From: Mycobacterium heckeshornense | GTDB taxonomy: Bacteria > Actinomycetota > Actinomycetes > Mycobacteriales > Mycobacteriaceae | DNA: 64,000 bases | Direction: 5' to 3' | Assembly: GCF_016592155.1 (NCBI RefSeq) | Contig: NZ_AP024237.1 | Span: 3,658,001 to 3,722,000 of the forward strand | Part shown: positions 9,168 to 16,642 of the stretch, one piece after another | How the letters are laid out: the number at the start of each line of letters is the position of its first letter | Numbering within the stretch: the first letter of the stretch is position 1 | Program-made: the position numbers and the translations under genes | The notes under the pieces: model-generated | Databases searched by the model: none | Told to the model about the DNA's origin: nothing | What the model saw: only the letters and a program-made list of their open reading frames with translations

Positions 9168-10163
9168 ATGGAGACGTTTCAGGCACTAATCGCCCGCAAG
9201 GACGGCGACCGGATCACCGCCGCCGTAGAGACACTTCGCGGGGAAGATCTGCCACCCGGCGACGTGACAATCCGGGTGCTCTACTCCAGCGTCAACTACA
9301 AGGACGCGTTGGCGCTGACACCCGGCGGCGGGGTGGTCCGCGACTACCCCGTCGTCCCCGGGATCGACCTCACCGGCGAAGTCGTCGACTCGCAATCACC
9401 GGATTTCAAGCCCGGCGATGCGGTTCTGGCCCACGGGTACCAGATCGGCACCGGTCACCACGGCGGCTATGCCGAATACGCCCGGCTGCCCGCCGACCAG
9501 GTGGTGCCACTGGGCGCGCTCAGCCCATACGACGCCGCCACCATCGGCACGGCCGGGTTCACCGCCGCGATGAGCGTGCAGGCACTGATCGACTGGGGCG
9601 TCGCGACCGACGCGGGGCCGGTCGTGGTGACCGGCGCGTCCGGCGGCGTCGGCTCGATCAGTGTGGATCTGCTTGCGGCCGCCGGCTACCAGGTGGTGGC
9701 GTCGACGGGTAAGACCCAGGCGGCCGAACGGCTGAAACAGCTTGGCGCAGCAGAGGTTATCGGTCGACTACCAGACCCGGACGCCAAGCCCCGCCCGCTG
9801 GCCAAGGCCCGTTGGGCGGCCGGCGTGGACTGTGTAGGCGGCGCGACACTCGCGGACGTGCTCAGCGCGGTGAAGTACCGTGGCGCGGTGGCCTGTAGCG
9901 GACTGACCGGCGGCGCGGCCCTGCACACCACGGTGATGCCATTCATCCTGCGCGGGATCGCGCTGCTCGGCATCGACTCGGTGCAGCTACCCATCGGGCC
10001 GCGGCGAGAGCTGTGGGCGCGTCTGGGCGATTCGATGCGGCCGCGTCATCTCGCGGCGATCACCACCGACGTGGACGTCAAGGATGTGCTCGGCGTGCTC
10101 GACCAGTTGCGCGCCGGGACATTCTCGGGCCGAGCGGTCGTTCGAGTGGCCGGCGGCTTCTGA
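9168..10163 (+). CDS. fadB4: MDR-family quinone oxidoreductase / acrylyl-CoA reductase-like (FadB4, Rv3141 orthologue)
   Basis: The 331-residue zinc-independent medium-chain dehydrogenase/reductase closely follows the YhdH/AcuI pattern. The N-terminus reads VLYSSVNYKDALALTPGGGVV and VVPGIDLTGEVVDS. The NADPH-binding Rossmann motif is TGASGGVGSISVDLLA at about residue 165. AcuI enzymes reduce acrylyl-CoA to propionyl-CoA, so an enoyl-CoA or quinone reductase role is more likely than the hydroxyacyl-CoA dehydrogenase implied by the name fadB4. In M. tuberculosis it directly follows fadE23; here about 4.3 kb of other genes intervene. It is followed by a long hairpin. Confidence 0.85.
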   Translation: METFQALIARKDGDRITAAVETLRGEDLPPGDVTIRVLYSSVNYKDALALTPGGGVVRDYPVVPGIDLTGEVVDSQSPDFKPGDAVLAHGYQIGTGHHGGYAEYARLPADQVVPLGALSPYDAATIGTAGFTAAMSVQALIDWGVATDAGPVVVTGASGGVGSISVDLLAAAGYQVVASTGKTQAAERLKQLGAAEVIGRLPDPDAKPRPLAKARWAAGVDCVGGATLADVLSAVKYRGAVACSGLTGGAALHTTVMPFILRGIALLGIDSVQLPIGPRRELWARLGDSMRPRHLAAITTDVDVKDVLGVLDQLRAGTFSGRAVVRVAGGF

Positions 10164-10165
10164 CG

Positions 10166-10225
10166 GCGAGCAGACGCAGAATCGCATCGACACGCGGTGT
10201 CGAATGCGATTCTGCGTCTGCTCGC
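10166..10225. repeat. 60-bp near-perfect hairpin after fadB4 (mycobacterial dispersed repeat or terminator)
   Basis: A 22-nt arm at 10166-10187 pairs with 10204-10225. Inside it, CGACAC/GTGTCG pairs across a GCG loop, with only one bulged A at 10203. The stem is therefore about 28 bp, far longer than a normal intrinsic terminator. The arm contains GAGCAGACGC, a string that also occurs alone at 4831-4840. It sits 2 bp after the fadB4 stop and may terminate transcription, but its length suggests a mobile palindromic repeat. Confidence 0.7.
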
Positions 10226-10246
10226 GACCTTGTGCCGCGGCGAAAG

Positions 10247-10266
10247 AAAAAGTAACGTCACTTTTA
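10247..10266. promoter_or_regulatory. candidate operator before the dioxygenase operon
   Basis: AAAAGT and ACTTTT flank an AACGTC core, making a dyad AAAAGTaACGTcACTTTT centred near 10257, about 35 bp before the ATG at 10296. The site is AT-rich and sits where a repressor of the downstream operon would bind. The TetR protein encoded within that operon at 14775 is the natural candidate. Confidence 0.4.
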
Positions 10267-10295
10267 CTTTTGTCTCCGCCGACCCGGGAGCCGCT

Positions 10296-11387
10296 ATGGA
10301 ATCCTTCGTCCACCTGCGCAAAGGCAAGACGCCACGCCGGCTTCATGCTGATCTGGACGGCCTCAAGGACGACGAGCTCGGCCGCGGCGGGTTCACCGGC
10401 CGCACTGCCAGCCTGTACCGCCGCCACGACCCCACCGCCTACCGCTGCATCGGACCGCTGCGCCCAGTCGACATATTGACCGATGAGCTCAAACCCGGCG
10501 ACGCCACCCACGCCGACGGCGGCCCGCTATTGCTGTTCTCCAATGCCGACTGCCGCATCTCGTTGTCGCGACGCAGCGCGCCGATGCCGTTCTACATCCG
10601 CCATGTCGATGATGACCTGCTGTGTTTTGTGCATGCCGGCGTCGGGTTGTTGGAAACCGAGTTCGGCCCGCTGCATTACCGTGAAGGCGATTGGGTGTAT
10701 CTGCCCAAAGCGTGCACATGGCGTCACGCACCGGACAGCGAAACCACGCTGCTGATGATCGAGGCGACCGACGAGTTCCGGGTTCCGCCGCCCGGCGCGC
10801 TGGGGCGACACTTCCCCTTCGACCCGTCGCAAGCCACAATCCCCGAGCCGGCACCGCTGCCCGATGACGGCCGCGACGAGTACGAAGTCCGGCTCGTCCA
10901 CGAGGGTGGTCCGACAACGCTGTTCTACCAACACAATCCGCTCGATGTCGAAGGTTGGCGGGGCGACAATTTCCCGTTCACCTTCAATATCGACGACTAC
11001 AATGTCGTGACCTCCGACAGCGTGCATCTGCCACCGACCGTGCACCTGTTCATGCAGGCCACCGGTGTTTATGTGATGAACTTTCTGCCCAGGCCGGCCG
11101 AAGGCGTGCCGGGCACCGAGCGCACGCCGTGGTATCACCGCAACGCCGACTACGACGAGGTCGCGTTCTTCCACGGCGGATCGCTTTACGGCATCCCGAT
11201 GCCGCCGGGCCTGATTTCTCATGCGCCGCAAGGGGTTCACCACGGTGCAACGGAACGGGCCCGAGAACGAGCGAGGCGTAAGTTCGACGACTTCTCCCGC
11301 GTTGACTGGCAGGTCGTCGCGGTCGACACCCGCAGAAGGCTGACTCCATCAGCCGAGGTACTGGCCCACGACCTCGGACAGCACTGA
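10296..11387 (+). CDS. homogentisate 1,2-dioxygenase-like cupin
   Basis: The 363-residue protein looks like the actinobacterial homogentisate 1,2-dioxygenase group. The C-terminal cupin has WYHRNADYDEVAFFHGGSLYG followed by GLISHAPQGVHHG. In the family, His and Glu of the first block and His of the second bind the active-site Fe(II). The N-terminal half carries the second double-stranded beta-helix (YREGDWVYLPKACTWRH). Homogentisate dioxygenase opens the aromatic ring in tyrosine/phenylalanine breakdown. However, maleylacetoacetate isomerase and fumarylacetoacetase genes are not nearby, so the true substrate may differ. The chosen start at 10296 follows the operator-like dyad. The next gene begins 2 bp downstream. 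Confidence 0.75.
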   Translation: MESFVHLRKGKTPRRLHADLDGLKDDELGRGGFTGRTASLYRRHDPTAYRCIGPLRPVDILTDELKPGDATHADGGPLLLFSNADCRISLSRRSAPMPFYIRHVDDDLLCFVHAGVGLLETEFGPLHYREGDWVYLPKACTWRHAPDSETTLLMIEATDEFRVPPPGALGRHFPFDPSQATIPEPAPLPDDGRDEYEVRLVHEGGPTTLFYQHNPLDVEGWRGDNFPFTFNIDDYNVVTSDSVHLPPTVHLFMQATGVYVMNFLPRPAEGVPGTERTPWYHRNADYDEVAFFHGGSLYGIPMPPGLISHAPQGVHHGATERARERARRKFDDFSRVDWQVVAVDTRRRLTPSAEVLAHDLGQH

Positions 11388-11389
11388 CT

Positions 11390-12580
11390 ATGCGCAACGA
11401 TCAAATACAGTACGAATACGACCGCATTCCCTACCTCATCACGTTTGAAAACAATTCGGGCATCAGAGATGTCTACGGCGGACTGGCCGAGATCACGGTG
11501 CTGGAGAGCTTTCTGCTCAAGCCCCGCGCCAAGCCGTCAGACACCGTGATCGTATTCATGCATCCGATCGGCGGCGGCGCTTACCTGCCGATGATCAACG
11601 CGTTAGGACGCGCTGGCCATCACGTCATCTACTGCAACAGCCGCTTTCGCGGCACCGACTCGGCACTCCTGATGGAAAAGGTGGTCGAGGATCTCGGCGA
11701 ATGCATCAAGGACGCCAAGAAACGGCTGGGCTACCAGAAGGTGGTGCTGGCCGGGTGGAGCGGTGGCGGGTCGTTGTCGCTGTTCTATCAGCAGCAAGCT
11801 CAGCACCCTACGGTGACGTGCAGCCCGTCCGGCGACGGCCCCGACCTCACCCAGTTGGAGCTGCCGCCGGCTGACGCCATCATGCTGCTGGCCGCCCACA
11901 TCAGCCGCCACGGCACGCTGACCGAATGGCTGGACGCATCCATCCTCGACGAATCCGACCCCAGTAAACGTGATCCCGAGTTGGACCTCTACAACCCGGA
12001 TAACCCCAACCAACCGCCGTACAGCCAGGAATTCCTGGCCCGCTACCGTCAAGCGCAGGTCGAGCGCAACCGCCGCATCACCGCGTGGGTGAAAAACAAG
12101 CTGTCGGCACTGAAAGCCGCCGGACGCCCAGATGACGAGTTCTGTTTCGTGGTGCACGGCACGATGGCCGACCCCCGCTGGCTGGATCCGAGCGTCGATC
12201 CCAACGAACGCACCCCGGGAACCTGTTATCTGGGCGATCCTCAAGTGGTGAACATGAGCCCGGTCGGGCTGGGCCGCTTCTGCACGCTGCGCAGCTGGCT
12301 GTCACAGTGGAGCTACGACGACGCCCGCGCCGACGGCATCACGTGCGGACGCGACATTGCCGTGCCCACGCTGGTGATCGGCAACCTCGCTGACGACGCG
12401 TGCACACCCAGCCACACCCGCCGGCTCTTCGACGCGATCGGCCATCGGGACAAGGAGATGCACGAAATCTCTGGCGCCACACACTATTACGCTGGGCCTG
12501 ACCAGCGCGACAAGCTGCGCCGAGCGGTCGACATCGTCTCGGGCTGGCTAGCGCGCCATGACTTCGCGGACACACCGTGA
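11390..12580 (+). CDS. alpha/beta hydrolase
   Basis: The 396-residue alpha/beta-hydrolase-fold protein has the nucleophile elbow AGWSGGGSLS with Ser124. A candidate acid occurs in GNLADDACTP (about residue 335) and a candidate base His in SGATHYY (about 362). An oxyanion-type HPIGGG loop lies near residue 58. There is no signal peptide, so it is cytosolic. It starts 2 bp after the dioxygenase stop and is clearly in the same operon. It may hydrolyse a ring-cleavage product or an ester/thioester intermediate. The substrate is unknown. Confidence 0.8.
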   Translation: MRNDQIQYEYDRIPYLITFENNSGIRDVYGGLAEITVLESFLLKPRAKPSDTVIVFMHPIGGGAYLPMINALGRAGHHVIYCNSRFRGTDSALLMEKVVEDLGECIKDAKKRLGYQKVVLAGWSGGGSLSLFYQQQAQHPTVTCSPSGDGPDLTQLELPPADAIMLLAAHISRHGTLTEWLDASILDESDPSKRDPELDLYNPDNPNQPPYSQEFLARYRQAQVERNRRITAWVKNKLSALKAAGRPDDEFCFVVHGTMADPRWLDPSVDPNERTPGTCYLGDPQVVNMSPVGLGRFCTLRSWLSQWSYDDARADGITCGRDIAVPTLVIGNLADDACTPSHTRRLFDAIGHRDKEMHEISGATHYYAGPDQRDKLRRAVDIVSGWLARHDFADTP

Positions 12581-12626
12581 CACCGCCGGCGGCGATGCCC
12601 GGCACAGCGATGGGCAGGAATGGAGC

Positions 12627-13832
12627 ATGAGGCCCCTCGGCGCGCTGGACGGCATCCGGGTCCTTGAGCTTGGCACCCTGATCGCGGGGCCCTTCGCCGG
12701 GCGGCTGCTCGGCGATATGGGCGCCGAAGTCATCAAAGTGGAACCACCCGGCGCACCCGACCCGCTGCGCACCTGGGGCCAGGCCGAACTTGACGGGCAC
12801 CGCTTTTTCTGGACGGTGCACGCCCGCAATAAGAAAGCCGTGACACTGGACTTGCGCAAAGACCGCGGACGTGAGCTGTTTCTCGACCTGGTCGACAAAT
12901 CCGACATCGTGGTGGAGAACTTTCGACCGGGCACACTCGAGAAATGGGATCTGGGCTATGAGGTGCTGTCCCAACGCAATCCAGGCGTTATCCTGGTGCG
13001 GGTATCCGGCTACGGACAGACCGGCCCAGAGGCCCATAAGGCCGGCTACGCATCCGTCGCTGAGGCAGCGAGCGGGCTGCGGTATCTCAACGGATTTCCC
13101 GGCGGGCCGCCGCCGCGGCTCGCGCTGTCACTGGGCGACAGCTTGGCGGGGATGTTCGCCGCCCAGGGAGCACTGGCGGCGCTGTACCGCCGTAGCATCA
13201 CTGGCCGCGGGCAGGTTGTCGACGTTGCGTTGACCGAATCCTGTTTAGCCATACAGGAATCCACCATCCCGGACTACGACGTCGGCGGGGTAGTGCGCGG
13301 GCCGTCGGGCACCCGGCTGGACGGCATCGCGCCCTCCAACATCTACCGCAGCGCCGACGGCACGTGGGTGGTCATCGCTGCCAACCAGGACACCGTCTTC
13401 GCTCGCCTGTGTCAGGCGATGGGGCGCCCGGACCTGGCCACCGACGACCGGTTCGCCACGCACGGCGCGCGCGGGCGCAACCAAGACGAACTCGACAAGA
13501 TCATCGGCGACTGGGCCGGGCTGCGTCAGCCAGAAGAGATCATCGAAACGCTTTCTGCGGCGGGAGTGATTGCCGGTCCGATCAACACCGTCGCCGACGT
13601 GGTTGAGGACCCCCAGCTGCGGTCCCGCGGAATGATCGCCGAGCACTATGACGAACGCGTCGGGCGTACCGTTTTAGGGCCCGGGATTGTGCCGGGGTTC
13701 TCCGAATCGCCCGGCAGCATCCGCAACGCCGGCCCGGCATCACCGGGACAACACAATGACGACGTGTACTCGGTCCTGCTCGGCAAGACCACTGAAGAAC
13801 TCGACCAACTGCGCGCCGAGGGGGTGCTATGA
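12627..13832 (+). CDS. family III (CaiB/BaiF) CoA-transferase
   Basis: The 401-residue protein has the formyl-CoA-transferase fold signatures: RVLELGTLIAGPFAGRLLGDMGAEVIKVE at the N-terminus, VENFRPGTLEKWDLG near residue 97, and the catalytic aspartate in ALSLGDSLAG (Asp171), which forms a mixed anhydride with the acyl group. It moves CoA between carboxylic acids and so activates the pathway acid without ATP. ATG 12627 gives the standard N-terminus. An ATG at 12558 would add 23 residues overlapping the hydrolase gene and is less likely. A MIRU-type element links it to the next gene. Confidence 0.88.
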   Translation: MRPLGALDGIRVLELGTLIAGPFAGRLLGDMGAEVIKVEPPGAPDPLRTWGQAELDGHRFFWTVHARNKKAVTLDLRKDRGRELFLDLVDKSDIVVENFRPGTLEKWDLGYEVLSQRNPGVILVRVSGYGQTGPEAHKAGYASVAEAASGLRYLNGFPGGPPPRLALSLGDSLAGMFAAQGALAALYRRSITGRGQVVDVALTESCLAIQESTIPDYDVGGVVRGPSGTRLDGIAPSNIYRSADGTWVVIAANQDTVFARLCQAMGRPDLATDDRFATHGARGRNQDELDKIIGDWAGLRQPEEIIETLSAAGVIAGPINTVADVVEDPQLRSRGMIAEHYDERVGRTVLGPGIVPGFSESPGSIRNAGPASPGQHNDDVYSVLLGKTTEELDQLRAEGVL

Positions 13833-13882
13833 CCGCGCCGGCGACGATGCAGAGCGAAGCGATCAGGAGCGGCACCATATGA
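13829..13882 (+). repeat. MIRU-type element encoding a 17-codon bridging mini-ORF
   Basis: The segment matches the mycobacterial interspersed repetitive unit pattern (GGCGACGATGCAGAGCGAAG, then a GATCAGGAGC variant of the usual GATGAGGAGG). Its short frame runs from ATG 13829, which overlaps the CoA-transferase stop in ATGA, to TGA 13880-13882, which overlaps the next gene's ATG at 13879. The encoded peptide would be MTAPATMQSEAIRSGTI. Insertion of a MIRU at an ATGA junction while keeping translational coupling at both ends is a known behaviour of these elements. Confidence 0.75.
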
Positions 13883-14775
13883 CCGAGCATGTCACCATCC
13901 GGGAAGTCGCATTGCGGGACGGACTGCAGATCGAGGCGCCAATCCCGTTGTCCGCCAAGCTGCAACTTCTGGAGGCGATAGCCGCCACCGGTGTACGCGA
14001 GGTGGAGGCGTGTGCATTCGTGTCGCCCTCGAAGGTGCCGTCGATGGCCGATGCTGCGGAGTTGGCCGCCCAGCTGCGCCGTTTTCCCGACATAGAGTTC
14101 TCCGCCTTGGTGGCCAGTCCCAACGGCGCCAAGCGCGCCATGGCAGCCCGATTGCCGGCCATCGAATACGTCGTGGCGGCCTCGGATGCCTTCAGCCGCG
14201 CCAACGTCGGGCGGACCAGCACCGAAGCCACCGAACAGATCGGCGAGATCGCCACGATCGCGCACGACGCCGGTGCCACCATCGAAGTGATCATTGCCAC
14301 TGCCTGGGACTGTCCGTTCGATGGGCCCACTCCCCCGCAGCGGGTGCTTGACATCGCCGTGACCGCCTGCGAGCACGGTGTCGACCGGATCTCGATCGCC
14401 GACACCATCGGCACCACGACGCCTGGCCGAGTTACCTCGCTGATCGCTGCGCTACGTCAAGTGACCGGAACCACCATCTTAGGCGCGCATTTCCACAACA
14501 CTCGCGGCGCCGGTCTGGCCAACGCCTACGCGGCGGTCGGCGCAGGCATCACCCGGCTGGACTCCTCAGTTGGTGGCCTGGGTGGCTGCCCGTTCGCGCC
14601 AGGCGCCACCGGCAATATCGCCACCGAAGATCTCGTCTACCTGCTCACCGACAGCGGCATCGAGGTCGACGTCGACCTGAATGCGGCCATCGCTGCCGCG
14701 AACGTTGCCAGATCGGCAGTCGGCCATGACCTCCCAGGCGCCCTGCTGCGCGCGGGCGATCGGAAACGGAACTGA
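13879..14775 (+). CDS. HMG-CoA lyase-like aldolase (HMGL/DRE-TIM family)
   Basis: The 298-residue TIM-barrel protein has the DRE-TIM start (VTIREVALRDGLQIE, with catalytic Arg13-Asp14), the metal ligands HFHNTRG, and the cysteine-bearing lid loop SSVGGLGGCPFAPGATGN found in true 3-hydroxy-3-methylglutaryl-CoA lyases. These split HMG-CoA-type compounds into acetyl-CoA and a keto acid. With the CoA-transferase upstream and an acyl-CoA dehydrogenase downstream it could cleave a branched 3-hydroxyacyl-CoA made in this pathway. It overlaps the mini-ORF before it and the TetR gene after it (TGATG), so translation is coupled. Confidence 0.85.
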   Translation: MTEHVTIREVALRDGLQIEAPIPLSAKLQLLEAIAATGVREVEACAFVSPSKVPSMADAAELAAQLRRFPDIEFSALVASPNGAKRAMAARLPAIEYVVAASDAFSRANVGRTSTEATEQIGEIATIAHDAGATIEVIIATAWDCPFDGPTPPQRVLDIAVTACEHGVDRISIADTIGTTTPGRVTSLIAALRQVTGTTILGAHFHNTRGAGLANAYAAVGAGITRLDSSVGGLGGCPFAPGATGNIATEDLVYLLTDSGIEVDVDLNAAIAAANVARSAVGHDLPGALLRAGDRKRN

Positions 14776-15386
14776 TGCCTACCGAAAGCCTGAGCGCCAA
14801 AGGTCGTCAGACTCGCCAAGCTATCGAGCAGGCCGCACGAAAGTTGTTTGCTGAGCGCGGCTTTCATGGTACAACGCTGTCTGATATCACATCGGCAGCT
14901 GGTAAGTCTCCGGCTGTGTTCTACCGCTATTTTGCGGACAAAGAAGACCTCTTGGCAGCTCTGGCCGAGTCCTTCCTCCGCGACGTCTTGGCACCCGCGC
15001 GCCGGTCCATACGGTTGCCCGAATCCCCGGCAGAAAGTGATTTTTTCACTTCGGTGGTCGCCGGGTACTGGAACATCTTCAAGCAAAACATAGGAATCAT
15101 GGTGGCTGTCGCTCAGCTGGGCGCCACCCAACAACGGTTCGCCGGGCTGCAGAACGAGTTTCGGCGCTTCGGTATGGATATTGTCGCCGCATCGGTGCGC
15201 CGGGCACGAGAGCACGGGTACGGCGGTGATCTACACCCACAGTGCACGGCCGCCGCCATCGCGCTGCTGTTCGAGAACTTCACCACCGTATTCGCGGGTC
15301 GATCTGGCTTGGGCTTCGAGATCAGTGACGAGGAAGCCATCGCCACGCTGTCAACCATATGGAAGAAGACGCTCTACGGTACTTGA
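14775..15386 (+). CDS. TetR-family regulator inside the catabolic operon
   Basis: The 203-residue protein has a clear TetR helix-turn-helix (TLSDITSAAGKSPAVFYRYF, then ADKEDLLAAL). Its start codon overlaps the stop of the lyase gene. Being inside the operon, it probably senses a pathway intermediate (an acyl-CoA is typical) and represses the promoter upstream of the dioxygenase, where a dyad is seen at 10247-10266. Its tail overlaps nothing; the next start is 11 bp downstream. Confidence 0.85.
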   Translation: MPTESLSAKGRQTRQAIEQAARKLFAERGFHGTTLSDITSAAGKSPAVFYRYFADKEDLLAALAESFLRDVLAPARRSIRLPESPAESDFFTSVVAGYWNIFKQNIGIMVAVAQLGATQQRFAGLQNEFRRFGMDIVAASVRRAREHGYGGDLHPQCTAAAIALLFENFTTVFAGRSGLGFEISDEEAIATLSTIWKKTLYGT

Positions 15387-15397
15387 GGAGGCTAGAA

Positions 15398-16642
15398 GTG
15401 GATTTTACACTGCCCGAACATCTTCCGCGGCTACTAGCCGAGATGGACGCTTTCATCGAGGCCGAGATCGCACCGCTGCAGGCCGAACACATGCAGTACT
15501 TCGACCACCGCCGGGAGTTTGCGCGCACCGACCCGGACAACGGCGGCATTCCACGTCGGGCGTGGGAGGACCTGCTCGACGAGATGCGTCGACGCGCTGA
15601 CAAGGCAGGGTGGCTGCGCTATGGATTACCGTCATCGCTGGGCGGACGGGACGGCACCAACCTCGACATGGCCGTCATCCGGGAACACCTGGCACACAAA
15701 GGACTCGGGCTGCACAACGACCTGCAGAACGAATCGTCGATTGTCGGCAATTTTCCGCAGGTGATCATGATGGAGCGGTTCGGCACCGAGGCGCAACGCC
15801 GTGAATGGTCCGAGGCGCTAATCACAGGGGAACGCTCGATGGCGTTCGGTCTCACTGAGCCGCAACATGGATCGGACGCGACCTGGCTGCAAACCCGCGC
15901 CGAGCGCGACGGCGACGACTGGGTGATCAACGGCGCCAAGCGGTGGAACACCGGCGTCCACCGCGCCACGCACGACCTGATCTTCGCTCGGACGTCTGGT
16001 GAGCCGGGACAGGCCACGGGCATCACGGCTTTCCTGGTGCCGACCGATGCGCCGGGCTTCACGGTGCCGTTCTACTGGTGGACTTTCAACATGCCCACTG
16101 ACCATGGTGAAGTCGAGCTCACTGACGTGCGCGTGCCCGCCGACGCGGTGTTTGGCGAAGTCGACCGCGGATTGGAGGTTGCCCAGACGTTCTTGCACGA
16201 AAACCGGATTCGGCAAGCGGCCAGCAGCCTCGGCGCGGCGCAATACTGCATCGACCGTGCCGCCGAGTACGCCGGCATGCGAACAGTTTTCGGCAAGCCG
16301 CTGTCGCTCAACCAGGCCGTGCAGTGGCCGCTGGCCGAACTGCAGACCGAAGCCCAGATGGTGCGGCTGCTCGTGTACTACGCCGCTTGGCACTTAGATC
16401 GCAACCACCACTTGGAGGTGTCTGACAAGGTGTCGATGGCCAACTACCGCGCCAACCGGCTGGCCTGCGATGCTGCGGATCGGGCCATGCAGGTCTTCGG
16501 CGGCCTCGGCTACAGTCGCCACGAGCCGTTCGAGCACATCTACCGTCACCATCGCCGCTACCGGATCACCGAGGGCTCCGAGGAAATCCAGATCCGCCGG
16601 GTTGCCCAGCGGCTGTTCCAATTCGACAAGGGGCGTAGGTGA
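15398..16642 (+). CDS. acyl-CoA dehydrogenase, ACAD10/11-like context
   Basis: The 414-residue acyl-CoA dehydrogenase has SMAFGLTEPQHGSDATW (FAD and substrate contacts near residue 150), DDWVINGAKRWNTGV, FGGLGYSRHEPFEHIYRHHRR and a TEGSEEIQIRRVAQRLF tail. The GTG start at 15398 is chosen because GAGGAGG lies just upstream (15385-15391) and it begins at the family N-terminus MDFTLPEHLP. A longer reading from 15359 overlaps the TetR gene. Its stop overlaps the start of an APH-type kinase by 4 bp, matching the domain pair fused in animal ACAD10/ACAD11. There the kinase phosphorylates a 4-hydroxyacyl-CoA and the dehydrogenase removes the phosphate. Confidence 0.85.
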   Translation: MDFTLPEHLPRLLAEMDAFIEAEIAPLQAEHMQYFDHRREFARTDPDNGGIPRRAWEDLLDEMRRRADKAGWLRYGLPSSLGGRDGTNLDMAVIREHLAHKGLGLHNDLQNESSIVGNFPQVIMMERFGTEAQRREWSEALITGERSMAFGLTEPQHGSDATWLQTRAERDGDDWVINGAKRWNTGVHRATHDLIFARTSGEPGQATGITAFLVPTDAPGFTVPFYWWTFNMPTDHGEVELTDVRVPADAVFGEVDRGLEVAQTFLHENRIRQAASSLGAAQYCIDRAAEYAGMRTVFGKPLSLNQAVQWPLAELQTEAQMVRLLVYYAAWHLDRNHHLEVSDKVSMANYRANRLACDAADRAMQVFGGLGYSRHEPFEHIYRHHRRYRITEGSEEIQIRRVAQRLFQFDKGRR

